Shown: positions 13,599-21,930, counted from the stretch's first letter. The stretch: 35,473 nt of DNA from Pelistega indica (GCF_000506865.1 NZ_AYSV01000007.1:1-35473); one strand, 5' to 3'. The notes: generated from the letters alone by a model not told the origin. Made by a program: numbers and translations.

Positions 13599-13699
13599 CT
13601 TCTAAGTTCTGCATATTCTAAACTTACTCCAAAGTGGTCTGCTAATGTTTGAATAGAAGCTGTCTTATTTTTAACTAATTCAAGGAGGAGAGCGATATT
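13583..13699 (-). pseudogene. possible helix-turn-helix gene fragment
   Basis: The minus strand encodes ALLLELVKNKTASIQTLADHFGVSLEYAELRRVKAQRR followed by TGA, a sequence with a convincing helix-turn-helix (QTLADHFGVSLEYAE) and a basic tail. Upstream, a TAG stop near 13713 prevents a normal start. The fragment was probably cut when the gene at 13700 arrived. It could be chance, since a rightward frame also reads through the same bases. Confidence 0.3.
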
Positions 13700-14461
13700 A
13701 TGAAAAAAGTACTACTTTCGACTTTATTACTCGTGTTTTCAAACCAAGCTATTTCTGATGAAATTAAGTACCTGCCGTCGGAACGTGAATTGGCTTTAAC
13801 TAAAATTTTATTGAGTGATGACTTATTAAGTTATATGGACGGTGGCGAAACTGCTTTTGGAGATTTCTATAAGAAAGATAAAAGGTTTGATTATTCTTTT
13901 GAGACCGATGCTGAAGAAATTCTTAAAACTTACGACCAGAATGAAATACGAGGAGATAAAAAATATAAAGGTAAAAATATTTTTGTATCAGGCATTGTTG
14001 AAAAGATAAGCAGCGATTTTAAAGATGAACCCGTTGTATCATTCAAATCAAAAGAAAAATATACTGTTAACAAGGTGCAAGCCTCGTTCAGACCTGATGA
14101 ACTTGATAAAGTAGTTGATTTAAATAAAGGCCAAAAAATCTCGCTTTTGTGTGTGGGGGGTGGAGAAGTAGCAGGTTCCCCTGTGTTAAAAGATTGTTAT
14201 TTTTTTGATAAAAAAGATGAAGAAAAATTAATTAAAGAAGCTGTTGATGAATATATGCAACAGATTAATAAACTCGTAGAAGATGACGTAAGTAATGTTC
14301 CAGAACAGCTAAGGGAAGTGGTTTTTGCAAGCGCAGTTTTTTATAAAGCCACAGGAGGGTTGAACGCTTGTAAAACAGAAGTTAATGAGAAATGTTTTAA
14401 TGCGTCTACGAAATCTTTAACAAAAGAAAAACATAGAAAAATAGCAAAAGAAAATGGATGA
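13700..14461 (+). CDS. secreted protein with OB-fold (tRNA_anti-like) domain
   Basis: Residues 1-19 (MKKVLLSTLLLVFSNQAISD) are a signal peptide, so the protein is probably periplasmic. The central region (ILKTYDQNEIRGDKKYKGKNIFVSGIVEKISSDF to LLCVGGGEVAGSPVLKDC, about 74-172) follows the pattern of the tRNA_anti-like OB-fold family, which does not itself imply RNA binding. A lysine- and glutamate-rich helical C-terminus follows, with two cysteines (about 227-234). AAGGAGGAG precedes the ATG. It is not a structural gene and sits between the early and late operons, so it is a likely lysogen-expressed moron. The function is unknown. Confidence 0.6.
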   Translation: MKKVLLSTLLLVFSNQAISDEIKYLPSERELALTKILLSDDLLSYMDGGETAFGDFYKKDKRFDYSFETDAEEILKTYDQNEIRGDKKYKGKNIFVSGIVEKISSDFKDEPVVSFKSKEKYTVNKVQASFRPDELDKVVDLNKGQKISLLCVGGGEVAGSPVLKDCYFFDKKDEEKLIKEAVDEYMQQINKLVEDDVSNVPEQLREVVFASAVFYKATGGLNACKTEVNEKCFNASTKSLTKEKHRKIAKENG

Positions 14462-14560
14462 TTTAGCTAAATACTTACAGATTACCCCACCAATGGATTG
14501 ACGAAAGTGAAGCTGATTAAAATAAAAAAAACAATTCAAAATCAAAAGGTTATTAAAAAA

Positions 14561-14620
14561 GTGCGACATTTGCTTCTTGAAAAGCGCGACAGAAAGTGCG
14601 ACAATTTGGGCTGGTATAAT
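14561..14620 (+). promoter_or_regulatory. pR'-like late promoter with GTGCGACA repeats
   Basis: TATAAT at 14615-14620 is preceded by TG-G, giving an extended -10 promoter with no good -35. Upstream lie GTGCGACA (14561-14568), GCGCGACA (14584-14591) and GTGCGACA (14596-14603), candidate binding elements for a late activator or Q-type antiterminator. The expected transcript start is near 14627, about 50 bases before a strong terminator. Confidence 0.55.
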
Positions 14621-14626
14621 TGCGTC

Positions 14627-14705
14627 TACAGAAAACGTAAGCGAAATTGACCACGAGTGAAGAGAAGGAAGTTAGCCCCGGGAAGTCATGTTCTCGGGGT
14701 TTTTA
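14627..14705 (+). ncRNA. short leader transcript, 6S-like of lambda
   Basis: If transcription starts about 7 bases after the extended -10 and stops at the hairpin at 14676-14699, an RNA of about 75-80 bases results, comparable to the short RNA between lambda pR' and tR'. This is inferred from promoter and terminator positions only. Confidence 0.4.
14676..14705 (+). terminator. tR'-like Rho-independent terminator
   Basis: CCCCG-g-GAA and TTC-t-CGGGG pair around gtcatg and are followed by TTTTTATTT. It stands between the extended -10 promoter and the late genes, so late expression must pass it by antitermination. Confidence 0.85.
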
Positions 14706-14783
14706 TTTGGGTGAGCAAGAATGAATAATCTACAAATTCGAGTGAGTGATGTTCATCTTCTCGTTGAGCAGGCTCGTGAATTA

Positions 14784-14993
14784 TTACTTAAAGCGTTTCC
14801 TGAGCTTAGCCTTGACCGCATCGACAGCTTGTTGCTTCGCTTGTTCAAGGACGGAGCTGTAAGTCCCTTTAGCACCACAAGAAGCGCAGGTGAGGATATC
14901 ACTTCCTTTGAGTTGGTTTTGACGCTGAATGTTGTCGGGATATTGGAATTTTGTAGAACCGTAACGGCACTTGATGCTAACGATTGATGACAT
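14784..14993 (-). CDS. small zinc-ribbon-like protein
   Basis: The 69-residue leftward ORF has paired cysteines (IKCRYG and LTCASCGAKGTY) as in a short zinc ribbon, then a basic helix (VLEQAKQQAVDAVKAKLRKRF). AGGGGGG 5-6 bases before ATG 14993 is a very strong ribosome binding site. I therefore prefer it over the 88-residue rightward ORF (14721-14987), which covers the same bases. Only three cysteines are visible, so metal binding is uncertain. It lies against late transcription. Confidence 0.6.
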   Translation of the reverse strand: MSSIVSIKCRYGSTKFQYPDNIQRQNQLKGSDILTCASCGAKGTYSSVLEQAKQQAVDAVKAKLRKRFK

Positions 14994-15074
14994 ATAACCC
15001 CCCTATGTTAGTGTTTGGCTGTTTTGCTGGATGGATAACACACATACATTGATTATAAACAAAGGAGTTTAACC

Positions 15075-15515
15075 ATGGCTAAAAGTGAGGTTAAGACCAC
15101 GCTTAGTCGTGGTTTAACGCCTAAACAGGAAAAGTTTTGTCAGGCTTATATCGAAACTGGTAATGCGAGTGAAGCTTATAGGCTTGCTTATAATGCGTCA
15201 AAAATGAGAGCAAACACTGTTAATGTAAAAGCTACTGAACTTTTAAAAAACGGTAAGGTGTCGGTAAGGGTCAATGCACTCAAGCAAGAACATCTAGAAC
15301 GTCATAAGCTAACAGTTGATGACCTTATTGCTGAACTTGAAGAAGCTCGACAAGCAGCACTGAAGGCTGAAACACCACAATCATCAGGGGCCGTTAGTGC
15401 AACGATGGGCAAGGCAAAACTGCTTGGATTAGACAAGCAAGTTATCGACTTACAAAGTGGGGGTAAGCCTTTGCCTACCTCTATTCATGTGAGTTTTGGG
15501 AATGAGTCAACTTAA
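15075..15515 (+). CDS. terS: terminase small subunit
   Basis: This Terminase_2 family protein recognises phage DNA and presents it to the large subunit. The N-terminal helix-turn-helix is typical: [31 protein letters not shown] (about residues 14-44), followed by [20 protein letters not shown]. The 146-residue length is usual. AAGGAG precedes the ATG. The gene opens the packaging operon and overlaps the large subunit gene slightly. Confidence 0.92.
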   Translation: MAKSEVKTTLSRGLTPKQEKFCQAYIETGNASEAYRLAYNASKMRANTVNVKATELLKNGKVSVRVNALKQEHLERHKLTVDDLIAELEEARQAALKAETPQSSGAVSATMGKAKLLGLDKQVIDLQSGGKPLPTSIHVSFGNEST

Positions 15516-16848
15516 TATCCAGTTTCCGCCCAAATTTAAACCTCTTTTTGAGGACTTATGGCGGTTTATTGTGTTTTATGGCGGTCGTGGTAGTGGCAAG
15601 AGCTTTAATATTGCACGAGCTTTGGTGTTAAAAGCATTTACCCAACCAGTGAGGGTGCTTTGCTGTCGTGAAATCCAAAACTCAATCGCCGACTCGGTAA
15701 TTCAGATGTTAGCAGATCAGATTGAGATGTTAGGGTTACAAGCCTTTTTCGATGTGCAAAAAACACAGATTGTCGGGCGAAATGGGAGCCGTTTTACATT
15801 CTCAGGTCTACGATCCAATATTACTTCAATTAAATCCATGACGGGGATTAACTACGTATGGGTTGAGGAAGCGGAAAGCGTAACAAAAGAGAGTTGGGAT
15901 GTACTTATTCCGACTATTCGAGAGGATGATTCACAGATTATAGTGAGTTTCAACCCTAAGAATATCTTGGATGATACTTATCAACGATTTGTTGTTAATC
16001 CGCCTGAGCGTTGTGCATCAGTCATGGTGAATTGGCAAGATAACCCGTATTTTCCAGTTGAATTACTAGAAGATATGCGACAAATGCGTGAGCGTGATTA
16101 CGATTTGTACTTACACGTTTACGAGGGGCAACCAATCGCTGATAGCGACCAAGCGATTATCAAACCGCAGTGGATTAACGCTTCAGTCAATGCTCACATC
16201 AAATTAGGTTTTACAGCTGAAGGTAAAAAGGTAGTCGGCTTTGATGTGGCAGACGAGGGCAAAGACAGTAATGCGGTTTGCTTTGCGCATGGGTCAGTGG
16301 TGATGGACTTAGAGGAATGGGCACAGGGAGATGTGATTTTCAGTGCAGATAAAGCACATCAATATGCCCTAGATAAGCGAGCAGACCAAGTGACCTATGA
16401 CTCTATCGGTGTAGGTGCTGGTGTCAAAGCACGTTTTGCTAGAACAGCAAAAATGAAGGTAATAGGGTTTAATGCTGGCGGTGAAGTATTACGCAAAGAC
16501 TCAGAGTATGAGGCAGGCAAGAAGAATGGTGATATGTTCAGCAACATCAAGGCGCAAGCGTGGTGGGCAGTGAGAGACCGTTTTTTTAAAACCTATCGTG
16601 CTGTTAGATTTGGGGATACATACCCAGTGGATGAATTGATTAGTTTAGATAGTTCAATACCTAATTTAGATTATTTAAAAGCAGAGCTTTCTAGGCCGCG
16701 AGTTGATTACGACAATAATGGCAGAGTAAAAGTTGAAAGTAAAAAGGACATGAAAAAACGAGGCATCCCCTCACCAAACAGAGCGGATGCTTTAATTATG
16801 TGCTTTGCACCTACGGCAGGCGGAAATAGTCTCTGGGATGTTTTATAG
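15502..16848 (+). CDS. terL: terminase large subunit (Terminase_3, PBSX type)
   Basis: This packaging ATPase-nuclease is 448 residues from ATG 15502. A TTG two codons earlier is also possible. The Walker A motif is GGRGSGKS (residues 27-34), and the Walker B motif is YVWVEEAE. The C-terminal nuclease begins at [16 protein letters not shown], whose Asp is a metal ligand, and continues through [11 protein letters not shown]. The end contains [11 protein letters not shown], the usual last motif. It appears intact. Confidence 0.95.
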   Translation: MSQLNIQFPPKFKPLFEDLWRFIVFYGGRGSGKSFNIARALVLKAFTQPVRVLCCREIQNSIADSVIQMLADQIEMLGLQAFFDVQKTQIVGRNGSRFTFSGLRSNITSIKSMTGINYVWVEEAESVTKESWDVLIPTIREDDSQIIVSFNPKNILDDTYQRFVVNPPERCASVMVNWQDNPYFPVELLEDMRQMRERDYDLYLHVYEGQPIADSDQAIIKPQWINASVNAHIKLGFTAEGKKVVGFDVADEGKDSNAVCFAHGSVVMDLEEWAQGDVIFSADKAHQYALDKRADQVTYDSIGVGAGVKARFARTAKMKVIGFNAGGEVLRKDSEYEAGKKNGDMFSNIKAQAWWAVRDRFFKTYRAVRFGDTYPVDELISLDSSIPNLDYLKAELSRPRVDYDNNGRVKVESKKDMKKRGIPSPNRADALIMCFAPTAGGNSLWDVL

Positions 16849-16860
16849 GATAATAAAAAA

Positions 16861-18204
16861 ATGGCAAATACTCGAAAAAAGGGACATATCCCCACAAGGC
16901 ACTTAAATGATGGTATTGCTATGCTACACCGTCAAATTGGCGGGCGTATTGAAGAGGCAAAGTTTATAAAAACTCGCTCGCTGACGGACAATATCAAAGA
17001 GCTGGAATATTTGTGGGAACAGAATTGGATTGTCCAAAAAATTTGCTCCAAGAAAGCTAATGATATGACGCGTAAATGGCGTAAAGTACAGTCTAATGAT
17101 TTAGATGCACAAAGTATGACGGCTTTTGAGGATATTGAAAGACGCTTAAAATTACAGACTACGTTAAATGAGGCATTAACCTGGTCTCTTCTTTATGGTG
17201 GTGTAGCACTACTGGTTGTTACTGAGCGTAATCCTACCTTGCCTCTTGATGCGTCGCAAGCTATCCAAAAACTAGTGATATTAATGCCTTCCGATGTGTC
17301 AGGAGAGGGGAGCCTTAATGATGATGTGTTATCAAGTAATTTTAAGCATTACGACTATTACACCATTAAGGGTAAAGTAAGGGTGCATCACTCACGACTC
17401 ATTATTATTAATGCGATTGACCGTCCCTTGTCTGAACAAAAGATTTTTGGATTATCGGCAATTGAGCCTGTCTATACTGTCCTCAAGCGCTACGAGACGA
17501 TGGGCGCTAATGTTGGTGACTTGATTACTGAGTGTAAGGTAGATGTCTTTAAAATGGATGGATTAACGAATGCCCTTAGTTCTGGTCGTGAGAATGATAT
17601 TGCTCAAGCCATGAGTCATATTCAGGCGATTAAGTCGTCAACCAATAGTTTATTACTTGATAAAGAGAATGAATATGAGCAAAAGGAATTAACCTTTGGT
17701 GGATTGCGTGATTTGCTTGTCGAGTTTCGAAGTGAAGTTGCCGGTGCAGCAGATATGCCTTTGACGATTTTGTTTGGACAGAGTGCGGCAGGTTTCGCCA
17801 GCGGAGCCGAAGATATTCAAAACTACCATGAGGGCATTCATTCGTTACAGGAATCTATTTTACGTCCTGTGTTTGATGTGATAGATCCACTGATTCTTTA
17901 TCAAGTATCAGGTGAAGTACCTACAGATTGGTGGTTTGATTTTAATCCACTTTCAGAACTGACAGCAGAACAAAAGGCTACGGTGCTTAATACCTTTGCA
18001 ATCGCTGCTAATGCATTAGTACAGGCAGGTATTGTTACAGAGCATCAAGTAGCGAGCGAGCTTAAAGAGTCTGGATTATTTAGCAAGATTACTGATGATG
18101 ACCTTAATATGCTAGAAGAGGATGCAGATGGACATCAATTTACAAGAGGTGGTGCTGAACCAGAGGAAGGTGGGGAAGCGTTTACCGAAGAGGTTCAAGT
18201 ATAG
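16861..18204 (+). CDS. portal protein (DUF1073)
   Basis: The portal forms the dodecameric ring at the capsid vertex. The 447-residue sequence has the DUF1073 pattern: NWIVQKICSKKANDMTRKWRKV, ALTWSLLYGGVALLVV, then HHSRLIIINAIDRPL, and GQSAAGFASGAEDIQNYHEGI near the C-terminus. Databases sometimes label this domain Acb1-like. Here the position between terL and MuF and the complete portal layout make portal the right call. The end overlaps the next gene by 83 bases. Confidence 0.9.
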   Translation: MANTRKKGHIPTRHLNDGIAMLHRQIGGRIEEAKFIKTRSLTDNIKELEYLWEQNWIVQKICSKKANDMTRKWRKVQSNDLDAQSMTAFEDIERRLKLQTTLNEALTWSLLYGGVALLVVTERNPTLPLDASQAIQKLVILMPSDVSGEGSLNDDVLSSNFKHYDYYTIKGKVRVHHSRLIIINAIDRPLSEQKIFGLSAIEPVYTVLKRYETMGANVGDLITECKVDVFKMDGLTNALSSGRENDIAQAMSHIQAIKSSTNSLLLDKENEYEQKELTFGGLRDLLVEFRSEVAGAADMPLTILFGQSAAGFASGAEDIQNYHEGIHSLQESILRPVFDVIDPLILYQVSGEVPTDWWFDFNPLSELTAEQKATVLNTFAIAANALVQAGIVTEHQVASELKESGLFSKITDDDLNMLEEDADGHQFTRGGAEPEEGGEAFTEEVQV

Positions 18205-19543
18205 AAAGGTTAGTAAACGAACGGAACTTTGGTACACCACGCAACTAAGATCCTTTGTCAAACAGATGCGTGATGACATTGAAAAAGCACTGCAACTATC
18301 TAGCGGTGCTTTTTTTATGGATAGTGCTGACAAAGGCATAGAGGCGTTTTCTGTACGTACTTTTTTGACTTATCTAAATCAGTATGAAAACCAAGAATGG
18401 ACGGAGAAGGTAGCTAATAATCTAGCCCAACAGTTTGCTGCTCGAGCTAACCAGCAGAATCAACAAGAAGTTGCAGATAACATCAAGCGACAGATAGGTG
18501 TAGATATTGAACAGTTTGTGTTTGGTGGTGGTAAGGTAGCACAGCGGTTAGAGGGATTGACACTAGCTAATGTGCAGTTAATCAAGTCTATCCCTACGCA
18601 ATATCTTGATAAAGTACAGTCAGCGGTGACTCGTGGGTTAGCGTCTGGTAAGTTAACTAAAGAGATTGCCGCAGAGATTAAAGAGATTGGTGGCGTAACG
18701 GATAGCCGAGCAAGGTTAATCGCCCGTGACCAGTCCTCAAAAGCGAATAGCGCACTCACACAGGCACGTCACGAAGAACTAGGCATTACTAAGTATCGTT
18801 GGAGTACCTCAGGTGATGAGCGAGTCCGTGAATCGCATATGGCGAATGACGGCAAGATATTCTCATACGATGATCCACCACCAACAGGACATCCTGGAGA
18901 TGAAATTAACTGTCGGTGTGTAGCAATCGCTATATTCGATGGGGTGAATGATACGCCTGATGTGAGAGGGGAACGGAGTAGTGAAGTAGCAGCTCTTGTA
19001 AGTAAAGGCGCATACGCTGCAATTTTAAGTCATACTCGTCAACTAAGTGGTTTTGCTAGGAAAGAGTATGGATTATCATTCGTTGAAACGGAGTATTTGG
19101 TGGCTTATACAAATACGCTACATAGGGATTTGAATATAGCGTTACGCACAGGCACCGCTACTGCACAACAAAAACTAGTTGCAAGTAAACTGGATAAAGC
19201 TCTAGATAAAATGCCTAAATATCAAGGTGTAACTTATAGGGATATTCGTATTCCTAAAAAGGAGCTAAAAGCTTTCTTGGATAGCTATCAAATCGGTAGT
19301 ATAATCAAAGAGAGACAATTCACTAGTACATCAAAAATAGATGCGCTTAAGGATTTTAAAGGAAATATTCGCTTTATAATCAGAGGGAAAAATGGTAGGG
19401 ATATTGAAAAAATATCTATGTTCCCTCAGGAGCGAGAGGTACTGTTCCAATCTGAGAAACGATTCATTGTGAAGAAGGTTCACAAACCATCTTGGTTTTC
19501 TTTTAAAAACGTGATTACCATTGAGCTGATGGAGATTGAATAA
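18122..19543 (+). CDS. MuF minor head protein fused to an ADP-ribosyltransferase
   Basis: Residues about 1-285 are a MuF (Mu gpF/SPP1 gp7-like) head protein: RLIARDQSSKANSALTQARHEELG, then YRWSTSGDERVRESHMANDGKIF and HPGDEINCRC. From about 300 to the end is an ADP-ribosyltransferase of the exotoxin type with the R-S-E residues: R373 (VTYRDI), the STS motif at 402-404 (FTSTSK) and E437-R-E439 (FPQEREVLF). MuF proteins are packaged in the head, so the enzyme could be injected with phage DNA. ATG 18128 has AGAGG 6 bases upstream and is an equally good start. Confidence 0.88.
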   Translation: MQMDINLQEVVLNQRKVGKRLPKRFKYRKVSKRTELWYTTQLRSFVKQMRDDIEKALQLSSGAFFMDSADKGIEAFSVRTFLTYLNQYENQEWTEKVANNLAQQFAARANQQNQQEVADNIKRQIGVDIEQFVFGGGKVAQRLEGLTLANVQLIKSIPTQYLDKVQSAVTRGLASGKLTKEIAAEIKEIGGVTDSRARLIARDQSSKANSALTQARHEELGITKYRWSTSGDERVRESHMANDGKIFSYDDPPPTGHPGDEINCRCVAIAIFDGVNDTPDVRGERSSEVAALVSKGAYAAILSHTRQLSGFARKEYGLSFVETEYLVAYTNTLHRDLNIALRTGTATAQQKLVASKLDKALDKMPKYQGVTYRDIRIPKKELKAFLDSYQIGSIIKERQFTSTSKIDALKDFKGNIRFIIRGKNGRDIEKISMFPQEREVLFQSEKRFIVKKVHKPSWFSFKNVITIELMEIE

Positions 19544-19842
19544 TGGCAATAGAAAGTGTTCTAGATTTACCTATTGAGAGACAACGAGAGCTAGCTAAGC
19601 TAGAGGGATATTCTTCAATTGAGCGATGGCAAGAAGAGACGCGTAACCAGTTCACTGAAAATGAGAAGTTATTAGCGGAGGCTGAGGCTTACAAACCAAC
19701 AAAGGCAGAAATTGCTGAAAAAATTTACCATCTGCGAACTAATCCTTGCGCGATTGAGTTTTATCGTCGCATTACTCAGGACTACGACTTAACGGTAGAA
19801 GAGCAAATCAAGCACTTAGAAAGTCTAGAAACCGCTGACTAA
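19543..19842 (+). CDS. hypothetical protein after MuF-ART (possible immunity partner)
   Basis: The 99-residue soluble helical protein (RQRELAKLEGYSSIERWQEETRNQF, then AEKIYHLRTNPCAIEFYRRI) has no recognised domain. Its ATG overlaps the stop codon of the MuF-ART gene by one base (taATG), so translation is coupled, and a terminator follows directly. Small genes immediately after polymorphic toxins often encode immunity proteins, which is the main reason to suspect that role. It could equally be an ordinary morphogenesis accessory. Confidence 0.6.
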   Translation: MAIESVLDLPIERQRELAKLEGYSSIERWQEETRNQFTENEKLLAEAEAYKPTKAEIAEKIYHLRTNPCAIEFYRRITQDYDLTVEEQIKHLESLETAD

Positions 19843-19851
19843 AATAACTAA

Positions 19852-19880
19852 ACCGACTAGCCATAGTCGGTTTTCTTTTT
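19852..19880 (+). terminator. Rho-independent terminator after the MuF-ART pair
   Basis: ACCGACTA and TAGTCGGT form a perfect 8-bp stem around gcca, followed by TTTCTTTTT. It lies inside the late operon, so late transcription must be antiterminated to pass it. Confidence 0.85.
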
Positions 19881-19891
19881 GGAAGAACACT

Positions 19892-20248
19892 ATGCAACGA
19901 GACTGGGATTTAATCCGCAAAATACTCTTGAAGTTAGAGGAAAAAGCCGATGCACAAAGTTTCCTGAGTGATGATGAGTTCAGAGGTTATCATGCTGAGA
20001 TGGTCTCATATCACTTCAAACTCTTGCTTAGTGCAGGGCTGATAGAAGCGATAGATTATTCCAGTGCGAGAGAGTTATGCTTTGGCGCACGGTCGCTTAC
20101 GTGGGACGGTCACGAGTTCCTAGATAAGATACGTAATGATTCGACATGGAATAGTCTGAAAACATTGATTAAGAGCAAACGATTAGAACTGTCATTTGAA
20201 GTGATTAAGATTGCAGCGTCTGGTTTAGTAGCTCAAGTACTAAAGTAA
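19892..20248 (+). CDS. DUF2513 protein
   Basis: The 118 residues match DUF2513: the start MQRDWDLIRKILLKLEEK, the centre YHAEMVSYHFKLLLSAGLIEA, and LTWDGHEFLDKIRNDSTWN toward the end. The pattern looks like a winged helix (a hydrophobic core with an LTWDGHEFL strand-helix). It is widespread in phages, with no established function. Terminators on both sides (19852-19880 and 20272-20307) mark it as a self-contained insertion in the head operon. Confidence 0.85.
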   Translation: MQRDWDLIRKILLKLEEKADAQSFLSDDEFRGYHAEMVSYHFKLLLSAGLIEAIDYSSARELCFGARSLTWDGHEFLDKIRNDSTWNSLKTLIKSKRLELSFEVIKIAASGLVAQVLK

Positions 20249-20271
20249 ACACTTAACCTTATAAAAAAATC

Positions 20272-20307
20272 AAACCCCGATAGAGTTCGTCGCTTTATCG
20301 GGGTTTT
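20272..20307 (+). terminator. Rho-independent terminator after DUF2513
   Basis: ACCCCGATA and TATCGGGGT pair around a 13-base loop and are followed by TTTTG. The 5' side has AAAA, so it may work in both directions. Confidence 0.85.
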
Positions 20308-20343
20308 GTCATTTCCAACTTAGAATCAGTAAGAGGGTAAACG

Positions 20344-21465
20344 ATGAGATTTAACGACAAAGCGAATTCAAGCATCAGCCAGCGAAAGATGACACGGGAT
20401 GGTTATTTAGTTGTACCTGCGTCAATTTCTCGCATTGGGGTGTTTGATTACCTTGATACCGAGCTTTCGGTTGGCACGAAAGAGGAAATTAAAAAGGTAG
20501 CGCGTACAGAGCGCTCGTTATTCAGCGATGAGACGATTAAGAGTTTTGACGGTGCGCCGATTACGATTGGACACCCATCTGGCAGTGTACGTGCGGAGAA
20601 CTGGAAACAACTCTCAGTAGGGAACATCCGTAATGTCAAGCGAGAGGGCGATGTCCTGACTGCTGAAGCGTGGATTTACGATGCGGACGCTATCAAGCTA
20701 GTTCAGGATGGGCAACTGGAGGAACTATCTTGCGGCTACGATTGTGATTTATTAGATAGTACGGATCCATGTGCTGATTTTGAAATGTCCCCAATGTTGG
20801 GAAACCACGTAGCGATTGTGGCCAAGGGTCGTTGCGGTGGATCTGTAAAACTGGCCGATAAGGAAATTAACATGAGTAAATCTGTGAACTTTCTAGATAC
20901 CTTATTAGGTGCATTCGGCATTAAGTTGTCAGATGAACAGAAGCAAAAGGTTGAAGAGGAAGAGAAAAAAGAAGCTGGTGTACCGTCTGATGAGGGTAAG
21001 CCAGAGGACGGTACACCTGAGGAGAAAAAGTCTGACGATAAACCAGAAGACGACCCTGAGAGTGACGAAGAGAAGAAAAAACCAGTCAAAGATGCGGATA
21101 TGGCCTCAGAGATTGCGGCTCTTCGTAAACAATTAGCCGATGAGAAAGCAGAGCGACATGCGGAAAAATTGCGTAGTGCAGTTTTAGCTGATGCGCAATC
21201 GTCATTCCCTACAATCAAAATTGTTGATAGCGATAATGCTCGATCTATTCGTGAAAAAGCCATTATTGAAAGTGGTTTATATGAGACTCAAGCACTTAAA
21301 ACACTAAGTGATGAGGCAGTAACGGCAGTTTATGAGGTGGCTAAAAAGCACTCAGTAAAGGATGTGAATGCAGGTGTTGGTAAAGCAATAGTGACAGATT
21401 CAAAGCCAGAAGCAAACACGATGATTGATTTTAATAGCTTATATAACATTAAGGAGTCTAAATAA
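20344..21465 (+). CDS. prohead protease (DUF2213)
   Basis: The N-terminal part (about residues 15-175) is the DUF2213 protease: DGYLVVPASISRIGVFDYL, then GAPITIGHPSGSV with a likely catalytic His, LSCGYDCD, and GNHVAIVAKGRCGGSV. The C-terminal part is very acidic and lysine-rich (EEEEKKEAG to KKPVKDAD, about 195-245) and then helical, like a fused scaffold. It lies immediately before the cement and capsid genes. It probably processes itself and the capsid during head assembly. Confidence 0.85.
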   Translation: MRFNDKANSSISQRKMTRDGYLVVPASISRIGVFDYLDTELSVGTKEEIKKVARTERSLFSDETIKSFDGAPITIGHPSGSVRAENWKQLSVGNIRNVKREGDVLTAEAWIYDADAIKLVQDGQLEELSCGYDCDLLDSTDPCADFEMSPMLGNHVAIVAKGRCGGSVKLADKEINMSKSVNFLDTLLGAFGIKLSDEQKQKVEEEEKKEAGVPSDEGKPEDGTPEEKKSDDKPEDDPESDEEKKKPVKDADMASEIAALRKQLADEKAERHAEKLRSAVLADAQSSFPTIKIVDSDNARSIREKAIIESGLYETQALKTLSDEAVTAVYEVAKKHSVKDVNAGVGKAIVTDSKPEANTMIDFNSLYNIKESK

Positions 21466-21908
21466 TGACATATGCAACAATGGCAGCAATGGCCTCAGCT
21501 GGTGATGTGGGCAAAGGTGGTTTAGCAAACTCAAAAACAGTTGCTTACCAAAATGATGGCGAAACAGCATTGCGACCAGGTCTCTTTGTCGCGCTTTCAG
21601 AAAAAGGAGGTGTTCAGGCATTGGCGGCTTTAACTGATAAAGTAGCAGGCGTTGTGGTTCGCTCAATTGTTTATGGTGAAAAGAAAAAGGGCGAGACAGT
21701 AGATGTGATGCATATTGGTGTGGCCGATAGCATTTTTGTTGAAGTAACACCAGAGAAAACGGTTCAGTGTGGTAATACTGTACATATTACAGCGGTAGGT
21801 GAACACGCAGGTACCATTCAAGGCACAACCGAAGAAAGCGTTACTATCGAAACACCTTTTACAGTGATTAAAGTCGTAGGCAATATTGCCGAAATTACTC
21901 GTTTATAA
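21465..21908 (+). CDS. capsid cement/decoration-type protein
   Basis: The 147-residue protein is rich in glycine, valine and threonine with a beta-strand pattern (LRPGLFVALSEKG, KVAGVVVRSIVYG, GNTVHITAVGEHAGTIQG, FTVIKVVGNIAEITRL), like small head-decoration proteins. Its ATG overlaps the protease stop (taATG). Its place between protease and major capsid genes supports the role. Confidence 0.7.
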   Translation: MTYATMAAMASAGDVGKGGLANSKTVAYQNDGETALRPGLFVALSEKGGVQALAALTDKVAGVVVRSIVYGEKKKGETVDVMHIGVADSIFVEVTPEKTVQCGNTVHITAVGEHAGTIQGTTEESVTIETPFTVIKVVGNIAEITRL

Positions 21909-21930
21909 CCCTTTATAAAGAGAGATAAGA

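Larger units (their letters stand above)
13337..13699. other. 363-base region rich in inverted repeats, no clear gene
   Basis: I see four hairpin-forming repeats: TAGATTTTA/TAAAATCTA (13442-13473), GTTAGT/ACTAAC (13505-13525), AATATTGATTA/TAATCAATATT with a 6-base loop (13530-13557), and the terminator-like AGCTCAAAGG/CCTTTGGGCT (13564-13594). A 58-codon rightward frame from ATG 13473 and a leftward HTH-like fragment (13583-13699) overlap each other, so at most one is a gene remnant. RNA-level control or a recombination site are possible readings. Confidence 0.5.

Noticed and set aside
14721-14987. 88-residue rightward ORF after the tR'-like terminator
   Set aside because: The leftward frame over the same bases has a much stronger ribosome binding site and a zinc-ribbon-like motif. 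I keep some doubt.
16861-18204. Anti-CBASS Acb1 label for the DUF1073 protein
   Set aside because: The full-length portal pattern and genome position fit a portal. I did not see paired H-x-T/S nuclease motifs.
20736-21263. 175-residue leftward ORF, very Ser-rich
   Set aside because: It is the shadow of the acidic, lysine-rich segment of the DUF2213 protease.
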